This document shows positions 16,828 through 25,974 of a stretch of 64,000 nt of DNA, piece after piece (position 1 is the first letter of the stretch; the number at the start of each line of letters is the position of its first letter). The stretch is from Mycobacteroides saopaulense (lineage in GTDB: Bacteria; Actinomycetota; Actinomycetes; Mycobacteriales; Mycobacteriaceae). The stretch lies in the NCBI RefSeq assembly GCF_001456355.1, contig NZ_CP010271.1:682001-746000 (forward strand). The letters are read 5' to 3'. The notes under the pieces are model-generated. The model did no database searches. It was not told the origin of the DNA and was given only the letters and a program-made list of their open reading frames with translations. The position numbers were made by a program, and so were the translations under genes.

Positions 16828-17232
16828 CTAGCAGCTGGGCGGCTCGAAGGACAGGTCGGTATCCGGAATCGGGCAGAAGTAGTGACTGAAACCGGGATTG
16901 CCGCGGTCGCGGCTGTCCACGAACATCTCCACATCGCGGTTCGCGCTGTACACGCGGTAGTACGTGGTGGTGTCCTCGAGGAAGAAGTTCGCGACGGTGG
17001 TCACCAGCTCGGCGCCGGTGCCGGCGGCGCGAGCCTGGCGCATGCAGTTGAGGTAGTCCGGCGGGATCTCGTGCGAGGGCGGCAACATGCGCAAGCGCCC
17101 GCACGAGTGCAGTGGCGCCCGCTGCTCGAATGCGACGTCGGCAGAGAGCGGTTCCGGCTCGGCCTGTGCCGGCGGACACACTGCTGCGGCAACCGCCAAG
17201 GTCGCCGTCGCGATGCAGAGTCGTGTGAGCAT
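16828..17232 (-). CDS. small secreted protein, paralogue of the next gene (unrecognised)
   Basis: 134 residues from ATG 17232. Signal peptide with likely cleavage after AQA (about residue 24). The mature part carries four or more cysteines and the pattern LHSCG...TTTYYRVYSANRDVEMFVDS...FSHYFC. The neighbouring gene has the same order of motifs, so the two are tandem paralogues on the minus strand. Probably disulphide-stabilised and extracellular. Family not recognised. Confidence 0.72.
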   Translation of the reverse strand: MLTRLCIATATLAVAAAVCPPAQAEPEPLSADVAFEQRAPLHSCGRLRMLPPSHEIPPDYLNCMRQARAAGTGAELVTTVANFFLEDTTTYYRVYSANRDVEMFVDSRDRGNPGFSHYFCPIPDTDLSFEPPSC

Positions 17233-17337
17233 CGCTTCAGGGTTGTCGCCTGGGGGCCACTGCGGGAGGTTTCGGCGAAATCTCGTCGAAGAGCACCGCA
17301 CAGCGCGTGTCCGTTTGGGGGTCGCACACCAGACGGT

Positions 17338-17805
17338 CTATCGGTCGCGCTGGTCTGCCGGTGAGTCGCAGCTTGGATCGGGTGGGTAGTTGAGCGGTGC
17401 GGACCAGCAGAAGAAGTGGCTCCAGCCGAAATTGCCGAACCGGTCGGCACTGGAGTCGACGAAGACCTCGACCCTCTGATCGGGGGAGAACACCCGGTAG
17501 TAGGTGGTGATGGGATCGCCTTCGATGGTGGGCTGGACGACGGTGAGCTCGCCGCCTGCCCCGGAAGCTCTGCCGTGGTTCATGCAGTCGCGTTGTGCCG
17601 CGGGCAGACTCTCGCGGAAGTGAATGTGCGTCCCGCAGCTCGGTAGAGAAGCTCGCTGGGTGAACGAGGCGGGCGGGGGTGCCGGCTTGCGGTGGCCGGG
17701 ACCATCGGTGACCCACTCCCAGCCATTCCACACCGCGAATATCGCCAGAAGTGCAATAGCGCCGATGAGCACGCGTCTTATCGGTCGCGACCGGGCCCAC
17801 AGCAC
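17338..17805 (-). CDS. membrane-anchored paralogue of the secreted protein (unrecognised)
   Basis: 155 residues if it starts at GTG 17805; a TTG at 17835 would fall inside the palindrome at 17832-17847 and is less likely. One N-terminal transmembrane helix (RVLIGAIALLAIFAVWNGW). The exported domain matches the secreted neighbour: LPSCGTHIH, TTYYRVFSPDQRVEVFVDS, WSHFFCW. It differs in being anchored rather than cleaved. It is divergent from fadA, and the 180-base gap between them carries the shared operator-like palindrome. Confidence 0.7.
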   Translation of the reverse strand: MLWARSRPIRRVLIGAIALLAIFAVWNGWEWVTDGPGHRKPAPPPASFTQRASLPSCGTHIHFRESLPAAQRDCMNHGRASGAGGELTVVQPTIEGDPITTYYRVFSPDQRVEVFVDSSADRFGNFGWSHFFCWSAPLNYPPDPSCDSPADQRDR

Positions 17806-17831
17806 ACTCGAAGCATAGCGTCGCAAAAGTA

Positions 17832-17847
17832 CCAACCAACGGGTTGG
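17832..17847. promoter_or_regulatory. CCAACC-AACG-GGTTGG palindrome between fadA and a divergent gene
   Basis: Six-base perfect arms around AACG, 137 bases upstream of the fadA ATG. The core is identical to the site upstream of the racemase gene (13342-13355). Likely a regulator site for the beta-oxidation genes or for the divergent small membrane protein; the protein that binds is not identified. Confidence 0.55.
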
Positions 17848-17984
17848 GAGGGCTGCTTACCACGGGACGGCCACCCTGGTCTAACGTAAGGCTGTCTCGG
17901 CGAAACTGACCCGGAGTCAATCCGAATTCAGGGCCGGGCGCCTGCACCACATGCCCCATACGCACCGGATAAGGACGTATACCC

Positions 17985-19193
<1,209 letters not shown>

Positions 19194-19221
19194 GTCGGAA
19201 AGACAAGAGGAACCAGAACCA

Positions 19222-21381
19222 ATGAGCGCAAACACCATTCAGTGGGAAAAGGATGCCGACGGCATCGTTACCCTGACCCTGGACGACCCCAACGGCTCGG
19301 CCAACGTGATGAACGACGACTACAAGCAGTCGATGGCCGCGGCCGTCAAGCGCCTTGTGGAAGAGAAGGATTCGATCACCGGTGTGATCGTCACCAGCGC
19401 CAAGAAGACCTTCTTCGCCGGTGGTGACCTCACCAAGATCATCCAGATCCAGCCGGAGAACGCCCAGGAGGCCTTCAACGAGGTCGAGGAGATCAAGAAG
19501 GACCTGCGCACGCTGGAGACCTTCGGCCGTCCGGTCGTGGCAGCCATCAACGGAGCCGCCCTCGGTGGCGGCCTGGAGATCGCGTTGGCCACTCATTACC
19601 GGATCGCGGCCGACGTCAAGGGATCTCAGATCGGTCTGCCCGAGGTGTCGCTGGGTCTGCTGCCCGGTGGCGGTGGTGTCACCCGCGTGACCCGGATGCT
19701 CGGCATCCAGAACGGCTTCGTGACCGTGCTGGCCCAGGGCACCCGCTTCAACCCGACCAAGGCCAAGGAAGTCGGTTTGATCGACGAGCTCGTCGGCTCC
19801 GTCGACGATTTGATCCCCGCCGCCAAGGCCTGGATCAAGGCCAACCCCGAGGCCGTGCAGCGCTGGGATGTCAAGGGCTACAAGATCCCCGGCGGCACCC
19901 CGTCCACCCCGGCACTCGCGGCGATCCTGCCGTCGTTCCCGTCGAACCTGAAGAAACAGCTCAAGGGCGCGCCGATGCCGGCCCCGCGGGCCATCCTGGC
20001 CGCCGCGGTCGAGGGTGCCCAGGTGGACTTCGACACGGCCAGCCGTATCGAGAGCCGCTACTTCACCAGCCTGACCACCGGCCAGGTCGCCAAGAACATG
20101 ACCCAGGCGTTCTTCTTCGACCTGCAGACCATCAACGGCGGCGGTTCACGTCCGGACGGCATCGCCAAGCAGGACATCAAGAAGATCGGTGTGCTGGGCG
20201 CGGGCATGATGGGCGCCGGTATCGCGTACGTCTCGGCCAAGGCCGGTTACGACGTCGTCCTGAAGGACGTCTCGCTGGAGGCGGCTCAGAAGGGCAAGGG
20301 CTACTCGGAAAAGCTTGAGGAGAAGGCTCTTTCGCGCGGCAAGACCACCCAGGAAAAGTCCGCGGCGCTGCTGGCCAAGATCACTCCGACCGCCGACCCC
20401 GCCGATCTGGCCGGTGTCGACTTCGTGATCGAGGCGGTCTTCGAGAACACCGAGCTCAAGCACAAGGTGTTCCAGGAGATCGAGGACATCGTCGAGCCCA
20501 ACGCACTGCTTGGCTCCAACACCTCCACCCTGCCCATCACCGGGCTGGCTTCGGGTGTGAAGCGCCAGGAAGACTTCATCGGCATCCACTTCTTCTCGCC
20601 CGTCGACAAGATGCCGCTGGTGGAGATCATCCGCGGCGAGAAGACCTCCGACGAGGCGCTGGCCCGGGTGTTCGACTACGTGCTGGCCATCAAGAAGACC
20701 CCGATTGTCGTCAACGACAGCCGCGGCTTCTTCACCAGCCGCGTGATCGGCACCTTCGTCAACGAGGCCGTTGCCATGCTGGCCGAGGGCATCGAGCCCT
20801 CGACCATCGAGCAGGCCGGCAGCCAGGCCGGATACCCGGCTCCGCCGCTGCAGCTGTCGGATGAGCTGAACCTGACACTGATGCAGAAGATCCGTAAGGA
20901 GACCGTCGAGGCCGCCAAGGCCGAGGGCAAGGAACTGCCGGACGACCCGGCGGGCCGTGTCATCGACACGCTGGTCGAGGCGGGCCGTCCGGGCCGCCTG
21001 GGTGGTGCCGGCTTCTACGACTACGTGGATGGCAAGCGCACCGAGCTGTGGCCCGGCCTGCGGACGACGTTCAACACCCGTGCCGGTTCCGACTCGGCCA
21101 ACCCGCCGCTGCAGGACCTCATCGAGCGCATGCTGTTCGCCGAGGCCATCGAGACGCAGAAGTGCTTCGACGAGGGCGTGCTGACCTCGACCGCCGACGC
21201 CAACATCGGTTCGATCTTCGGCATCGGCTTCCCGGCGTGGACCGGTGGTGTGCACCAGTACATTGTCGGATACGAAGGGCCGGCCGGTAAGGGCAAGGCC
21301 GGATTCGTGGCTCGCGCAAAGGAATTGGCCGCCAAGTACGGTGACCGCTTCAACCCGCCCGCGTCGCTCCTGGACGCGTAG
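19222..21381 (+). CDS. fadB: multifunctional fatty-acid oxidation alpha subunit (enoyl-CoA hydratase / 3-hydroxyacyl-CoA dehydrogenase)
   Basis: 719 residues from ATG 19222; the open frame extends back into fadA. N-terminal crotonase domain (about 1-190; FAGGDLTKI oxyanion region, [32 protein letters not shown] with both catalytic Glu-type positions plausible). The NAD-binding dehydrogenase domain begins around 325 with [20 protein letters not shown], followed by the 3HCDH C-terminal domain ([15 protein letters not shown]). It hydrates enoyl-CoA and oxidises 3-hydroxyacyl-CoA, in complex with FadA. Cytoplasmic. Confidence 0.96.
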   Translation: MSANTIQWEKDADGIVTLTLDDPNGSANVMNDDYKQSMAAAVKRLVEEKDSITGVIVTSAKKTFFAGGDLTKIIQIQPENAQEAFNEVEEIKKDLRTLETFGRPVVAAINGAALGGGLEIALATHYRIAADVKGSQIGLPEVSLGLLPGGGGVTRVTRMLGIQNGFVTVLAQGTRFNPTKAKEVGLIDELVGSVDDLIPAAKAWIKANPEAVQRWDVKGYKIPGGTPSTPALAAILPSFPSNLKKQLKGAPMPAPRAILAAAVEGAQVDFDTASRIESRYFTSLTTGQVAKNMTQAFFFDLQTINGGGSRPDGIAKQDIKKIGVLGAGMMGAGIAYVSAKAGYDVVLKDVSLEAAQKGKGYSEKLEEKALSRGKTTQEKSAALLAKITPTADPADLAGVDFVIEAVFENTELKHKVFQEIEDIVEPNALLGSNTSTLPITGLASGVKRQEDFIGIHFFSPVDKMPLVEIIRGEKTSDEALARVFDYVLAIKKTPIVVNDSRGFFTSRVIGTFVNEAVAMLAEGIEPSTIEQAGSQAGYPAPPLQLSDELNLTLMQKIRKETVEAAKAEGKELPDDPAGRVIDTLVEAGRPGRLGGAGFYDYVDGKRTELWPGLRTTFNTRAGSDSANPPLQDLIERMLFAEAIETQKCFDEGVLTSTADANIGSIFGIGFPAWTGGVHQYIVGYEGPAGKGKAGFVARAKELAAKYGDRFNPPASLLDA

Positions 21382-21393
21382 GCAGGCTCTCGT

Positions 21394-21433
21394 AACTTCA
21401 GCCGCTCACCCTTCGGGGTGGGCGGCTGAAGTT
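21394..21433 (+). terminator. intrinsic terminator-like hairpin after fadB
   Basis: An 18-bp stem (AACTTCAGCCGCTCACCC / GGGTGGGCGGCTGAAGTT, one G-U pair) closed by a TTCG tetraloop, 12 bases after the fadB stop. It is followed by GTTTC rather than a long T-run, as is common for mycobacterial terminators. Confidence 0.85.
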
Positions 21434-21968
21434 GTTTCAGGGGCCGTTCCCGCCGGCGATCCAGGCCCGATGCGGCTGCCTACCTCGCCCGAAAGGTGCC
21501 TCAGAAGGCCGGATTTCGACATGTGTGAGCATGCTCGCGGGCCGGAAATGAAGACGGCCGTCAGAAATTTCGCCCCAGAGGGCGTGGCGCGCGCCACAGA
21601 GTTGGTAGCGCCGGGTGGTGGGCCACAAAATTTCTCGCTGGTGCCGTAGGTTCTCTGATGGCACTACAGACATAGTTAATGGTTCTTCGCGTAACCAGAC
21701 GTGAATGGCCAGGTCATATGGTATTTCTGTACGCGGGTTATATTTGCTGGAATTAGTTTACCGTAAGTCTTTCGATAAGTTGCTGGAAGGCGCCGTAACG
21801 TGCCGTTACCCACAGTTCACTAGCTATTTCTTTCACGGAACGTACCTTTGCGAGATATTTATTCGCTACGCTGCTCGCAATGAGTAATGGCTTTGCCGCT
21901 CGCAATGGTGCAGGCAAATCGATTTTGGTTCGGCTCGGTATCAAGATCGCTGAACAGGAATAGGGACG
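21434..21968 (+). promoter_or_regulatory. long gene-free, AT-richer leader of the PapA/MmpL cluster
   Basis: About 530 bases with no credible gene. Roughly 21650-21900 is clearly more AT-rich than the surroundings. Before that, a perfect 14-base palindrome GTGGCGCGCGCCAC (21584-21597) lies inside widely spaced inverted arms AGAAATTT (21563-21570) and AAATTTCT (21628-21635). CTCGCAATG is directly repeated near 21873 and 21898. The region probably holds promoter and regulator sites for the gene at 21969; an untranslated leader or small RNA is possible. Confidence 0.45.
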
Positions 21969-23360
21969 ATGGTTGCACTCGGAACGATCCACGATTGGCG
22001 CCCCAAGCCGGGAACCGTCATCTCCTGGAACGCTTCGCCGCGCGCTCGCGAGGTCGCGGCGCAGGCGCCGGCCAGCGTGGTGCCTCCGAGTTATCAGCAG
22101 GCTCAGCATGTGCGCTCGTACCGGGAGCTCGCCCGTGAAGACCGCGAGATGGGGCGGCTGGGAATCGGCTCCTGGGATGTCCCCGGGATCTGCGATGTCG
22201 ACGCCATGACCGCGGCCATCAATGCCCATCTGCGCCGCCACGACACCTACCACTCGTGGTTCGAGTTCGATACGGCCGACAACATCGTGCGGCACGTGAT
22301 CGGCGACCCGGAGACCATCGACTTCGTGCCGCAGGACTACGGCCTGCAGGGTCCCGAGGAGATCCGCGCCCACCTATTGCGCACCTCGGGCACCCCGCTC
22401 ACGTGGGACTGCTTCACCTTCGGGGTCATTCAGCGCGCAGACCACTTCACGGTGTACATCAGCGTGGACCACCTGCACACCGACGGCATGTCCACCGGAA
22501 TCCTGTACGTCGAGATCCAGCTGATGTACGCCAGCCTGGTTCACGGTTCCGCGCTGCAACTTCCGCCTCCTGCCGGCTACCTCGACTTCTCTGCCCGCGA
22601 GCTCGCGCACAACCAGGCGATGACTCTGGATTCCTTCGAGGTGCAGACCTGGATCCGCTACGCGCGGGACAACGGCGGCACCCTGCCGGACTTCGTCCTA
22701 CCGCTCGGCGACCGGTCGGTGCCGAACGTCGGCGGGATGGTCGCCGCACCGCTGCTGACTGCCGAGGAAACCGTCGCGTTCGAAAGGGCTTGCGAACAAG
22801 CGGGTGTGCGATTCAGCGGCGGTGTCTTCGCATGTGCGGCATTGATCGATCGCGAACTCACCGGGGCTGACGCCTTCTACGGCATTACCCCGTACGACAC
22901 CCGCAGCACACCGGAGGAGCAGCTGTCGGTGGGCTGGTACGCCAGCTTTATCCCCTTTGTCGTCGACATGTCGGACGGTTCCTTCGCGGCGGTCGCACGG
23001 TCCGCGCAGAAGTCTTTCGACGAATGTCAGCCCCTGGCCAAGGTGCCGTTCGAGCGGGTGCTGGAGTTGGCGGGACCCGAATCGGGGCTGACCGCACCCG
23101 ATTACGTGGTCCCGATGGTGTCCTTCCTGGACGCGCGCAAGATCCCGGTCAGTGCCGAATGGGATCGCATCAATGGCGGAATCTACGGGGACAGCCGTTC
23201 TTCCGACCAGGTGTGCATGTGGGTCAACAGGTTTGAGAACGAAACAAACCTGACGATCTCGTTCCCCGACAATGCTGTCGCCCGTGAATCTGTGTCGCGC
23301 TATTTCGAGGTAGCCCGCCTGGTTTACCAGCGTGTCGCGCAGTCACAGTTCGTTTCCTGA
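21969..23360 (+). CDS. PapA-type condensation-domain acyltransferase
   Basis: 463 residues. Condensation/acyltransferase superfamily with the HxxxDG catalytic motif at His168-Asp172 (VDHLHTDGM). The opening (WRPKPGTVISWNASP) and PPSYQQAQHVR resemble mycobacterial PapA1/PapA2/PapA3, which acylate trehalose-based surface lipids. GTIHDW at the start and a VCMWVNRFENE segment near the end also suit that group. First gene of a unit with a serine hydrolase, a second acyltransferase and an MmpL exporter. The glycolipid acceptor is unknown. Confidence 0.85.
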   Translation: MVALGTIHDWRPKPGTVISWNASPRAREVAAQAPASVVPPSYQQAQHVRSYRELAREDREMGRLGIGSWDVPGICDVDAMTAAINAHLRRHDTYHSWFEFDTADNIVRHVIGDPETIDFVPQDYGLQGPEEIRAHLLRTSGTPLTWDCFTFGVIQRADHFTVYISVDHLHTDGMSTGILYVEIQLMYASLVHGSALQLPPPAGYLDFSARELAHNQAMTLDSFEVQTWIRYARDNGGTLPDFVLPLGDRSVPNVGGMVAAPLLTAEETVAFERACEQAGVRFSGGVFACAALIDRELTGADAFYGITPYDTRSTPEEQLSVGWYASFIPFVVDMSDGSFAAVARSAQKSFDECQPLAKVPFERVLELAGPESGLTAPDYVVPMVSFLDARKIPVSAEWDRINGGIYGDSRSSDQVCMWVNRFENETNLTISFPDNAVARESVSRYFEVARLVYQRVAQSQFVS

Positions 23361-23411
23361 ATCCGCGGCACAGGCGCCGCATCCGAGCAGCAGTGAAAGG
23401 TTGGGATTGTC

Positions 23412-24611
23412 ATGAGCACTAGCCTTGACATCGCGGTGAACGGAACCAACTCACCGGATTTCGACAATGTGCGGCGCGCGTTCGCCTTGAATTTCCTGGA
23501 GAACGACGAACTGGGTGCGGGCGTCGCGATCTGGGTCGACGGAGAGCTCGTCGTCAATCTGTGGGCCGGTTGGGCCGACGAGGCGCGTACCCGCCCATGG
23601 ACCGAAGACACCCTGGCGCCGGTGTATTCCGGCACCAAAGGGCTGATGAGCACCTGCGTTCACATGCTCATTGAGCGCGGCGTGCTGGACCTGCATGCAC
23701 CGGTCGCTCTGTACTGGCCCGAATTCGGCCAGGCCGGTAAGGAATCCATCACGCTGGCCATGGTGCTGGGGCATCGTTCCGGTGTGATCGGACCACGCAC
23801 CCGGTTGACGCCGGAGCAGGCCGCCAACTGGGACGAGGTGTGCGAGCACATCGCCAGGGCAACGCCGTGGTGGGAGCCCGGGACCGCCCAGGGGTACCAC
23901 ATGGCGACGTTCGGATTCATTCTCGGCGAGGTCGTCCGCCGCACCACGGGTAAGACACTGGGCCAGTTCCTGCGCACCGAGGTCGCCGAACCATACGGAC
24001 TCGATGTGCACGTCGGCCTGCCACACAGTGAGCACCACCGCTGCGCCGAACTGGTCAACAAGCCGTACTTGCGCGACGTCTTTCGCGGTGCGCCTGGCGA
24101 ATTCGACTGCATGAGCGATCACCCGCTGGCAGGCCCGCTCATCTCGGGTGATTTCATCCCCGACGACGAGATAGCGCGCAGGGACATCGCACTGTGGCGG
24201 GCGCTGGAGTTCCCCGGCACCAACGCACACGTTTCCGCGCTGGGCATGGCCACCTTCTACAACGCCATGGCGCTGGGCAAGCTGCTCAGCCACGAGCACA
24301 TGGACGTGGTGCGAGTGTCGCAGGGAGGCTTCGACCCCGACGTCGTGCTGGGCCCCCGGGTGGCCAACCACGGCTGGGGGCTGGGCTACATGCTGAACCA
24401 GCGTTGCTATGCCGGACCCAACCAAAAGACATTCGGGCACGGTGGGTCTGGCGGTTCGTACGCGTTCGTCGATCTGGAACACCGCATCGGCTACTCGTAC
24501 GTGATGAACCAGTTCGACGTGACCAAGGCAGATGCCGATCCTCGCAGTGTGCGGCTGATCAACGAGCTCTACACCACGTTGGGGGTGTCGCCGGCGGGAG
24601 AGTCACTGTGA
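23412..24611 (+). CDS. beta-lactamase-fold serine hydrolase/transesterase
   Basis: 399 residues. Class C beta-lactamase/esterase fold with the nucleophile motif S-G-T-K at Ser73-Lys76 (YSGTKGLM), a Tyr in GYHMATFGF in place of the usual YxN motif, and FGHGGSGGSYAF near residue 340 as the third motif. No signal peptide, so it should act in the cytoplasm. Members include esterases and acyl transferases such as LovD. Placement between two PapA-like genes suggests acyl transfer or trimming during lipid assembly. The next gene overlaps it by 4 nt (GTGA). Confidence 0.87.
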   Translation: MSTSLDIAVNGTNSPDFDNVRRAFALNFLENDELGAGVAIWVDGELVVNLWAGWADEARTRPWTEDTLAPVYSGTKGLMSTCVHMLIERGVLDLHAPVALYWPEFGQAGKESITLAMVLGHRSGVIGPRTRLTPEQAANWDEVCEHIARATPWWEPGTAQGYHMATFGFILGEVVRRTTGKTLGQFLRTEVAEPYGLDVHVGLPHSEHHRCAELVNKPYLRDVFRGAPGEFDCMSDHPLAGPLISGDFIPDDEIARRDIALWRALEFPGTNAHVSALGMATFYNAMALGKLLSHEHMDVVRVSQGGFDPDVVLGPRVANHGWGLGYMLNQRCYAGPNQKTFGHGGSGGSYAFVDLEHRIGYSYVMNQFDVTKADADPRSVRLINELYTTLGVSPAGESL

Positions 24612-25972
24612 CGGCGACGATCCCGGAGGTTCAGGCCAGACCGGCCGCCCCGGTACCGGCGGCCGCGCACCTGGACTTCGTCGATCAAGCGTCCTTCCTC
24701 GGGTTGCGGGCCACCGAATTGTCCACACTGGGGCAGATGGTCTGGATCTACGAGCGCGATATCGACACCGACCGGTTGCGCAGATTCCACGCCAACCTCG
24801 GCCAGGGGCTGTTCGGTCGGCGAATCGAGCGTTCACGCTTGCCTTTTGGCCGACATCGTTGGGTGCTCGATCCGACGTGCCACCCCATCGACGTCGAGCT
24901 CGCACCACTACCACGCACCGAATTGCAGGACTGGGTGCACCGGCATGCGCAGCTGCCGGTCGACCCCGAGCACGGTCCGTCCTGGAGGCTCGGTGTCACG
25001 CGGTTCACCGACGGCGCCACCGCGGTCAGCCTGGTGGTTTCGCACAGCATCGCCGACGGCGTGGGAATGTGCCGCGCCATCGCCGATGCCGCCAACGACG
25101 CGACCCTGCCGCTGGGCTATGAGACACCACGGTCGGGCACGCGCTTCCGGCGCATGCGGGAAGACCTGCGGCGTGCCAGACGTGACCTGCCGGATACCGC
25201 ACGAGCCTTCCGCAAGGCCACCAAGATGCTCAGTTCGCGACGCCAGGACATCAAGCACGCCGGCCGGCCCGCCACCGAGGCATACATCGACCAGATACCG
25301 GCGGTCACCGTGTACTTGGACGAAAACCATTGGGACACACACGCTCACGGTCGTGGTGGCACCAGCAATTCGCTGGTCGGTGCCTTCGCGGCCCAGCTGG
25401 CCGCCAAGGTGGGCCGACTCGGTCCGGATGGCCGGGTCACGCTCTCGATGCCTGTCAACGAACGCACCGAGGGCGATCACCGCGCCAACGCCATGACCTC
25501 GGTGATGTTCCCGGTCGAGCCTGCGGACCTGACCACCGATCTGAGCGGAATCCGCAGTGCCACCAAGAAGGTGCTCTCCGGTCTGCGCGACGCACCCGAT
25601 GAGAAGTGGGCGTTGTTGCCGTTGACGCCGTTCATCCCAAAGGCGGCCGCGCGCCGTCTCGCCGATGTCGCGCTGGAGTACAACGACTACCCCGTCGGTT
25701 GTTCCAACGTGGGTCCGCTCGATCCCGATGTGAATCGGCCCGACGGCACGCATGCCGACTACGTGTTCTGCAAGCTGGCCGAACAGCGGGTGCGGCCCGA
25801 CAAGGTACTGAGCACCTATGGGCAGCTGTTCCTGGCATCAGGGAGGGTCAACCAACAGATCTTCCTGGCCGTCATCGGATACCAACCCGGCGTGATCGAG
25901 TCACGTGCCGACCTGACCAACCTGCTGTCCGAGACGCTTGACGACTTCGGCCTGCACGGTGTGATCGAGTAG
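24608..25972 (+). CDS. second condensation-superfamily acyltransferase (PapA/WS-DGAT-like)
   Basis: 454 residues from GTG 24608, overlapping the hydrolase stop. The catalytic HxxxDG motif is SHSIADG with His146 and Asp150. Further features of the acyltransferase fold are LSMPVNERTEGDHRANAM and CSNVGPLD, the latter comparable with the N-V-P/G motif of wax ester synthases and PapA5. It is only distantly like the PapA gene at 21969, so two different acyl transfers are likely. Followed after 2 nt by the MmpL gene. Confidence 0.82.
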   Translation: MTATIPEVQARPAAPVPAAAHLDFVDQASFLGLRATELSTLGQMVWIYERDIDTDRLRRFHANLGQGLFGRRIERSRLPFGRHRWVLDPTCHPIDVELAPLPRTELQDWVHRHAQLPVDPEHGPSWRLGVTRFTDGATAVSLVVSHSIADGVGMCRAIADAANDATLPLGYETPRSGTRFRRMREDLRRARRDLPDTARAFRKATKMLSSRRQDIKHAGRPATEAYIDQIPAVTVYLDENHWDTHAHGRGGTSNSLVGAFAAQLAAKVGRLGPDGRVTLSMPVNERTEGDHRANAMTSVMFPVEPADLTTDLSGIRSATKKVLSGLRDAPDEKWALLPLTPFIPKAAARRLADVALEYNDYPVGCSNVGPLDPDVNRPDGTHADYVFCKLAEQRVRPDKVLSTYGQLFLASGRVNQQIFLAVIGYQPGVIESRADLTNLLSETLDDFGLHGVIE

Positions 25973-25974
25973 TC

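Noticed and set aside
20146..21255. 369-codon minus-strand open frame
   Set aside because: Antisense to fadB, which is unambiguous.
21705..21887. 60-codon plus-strand frame in the AT-rich leader
   Set aside because: No ribosome-binding site, atypical codon use and no family; treated as non-coding leader.
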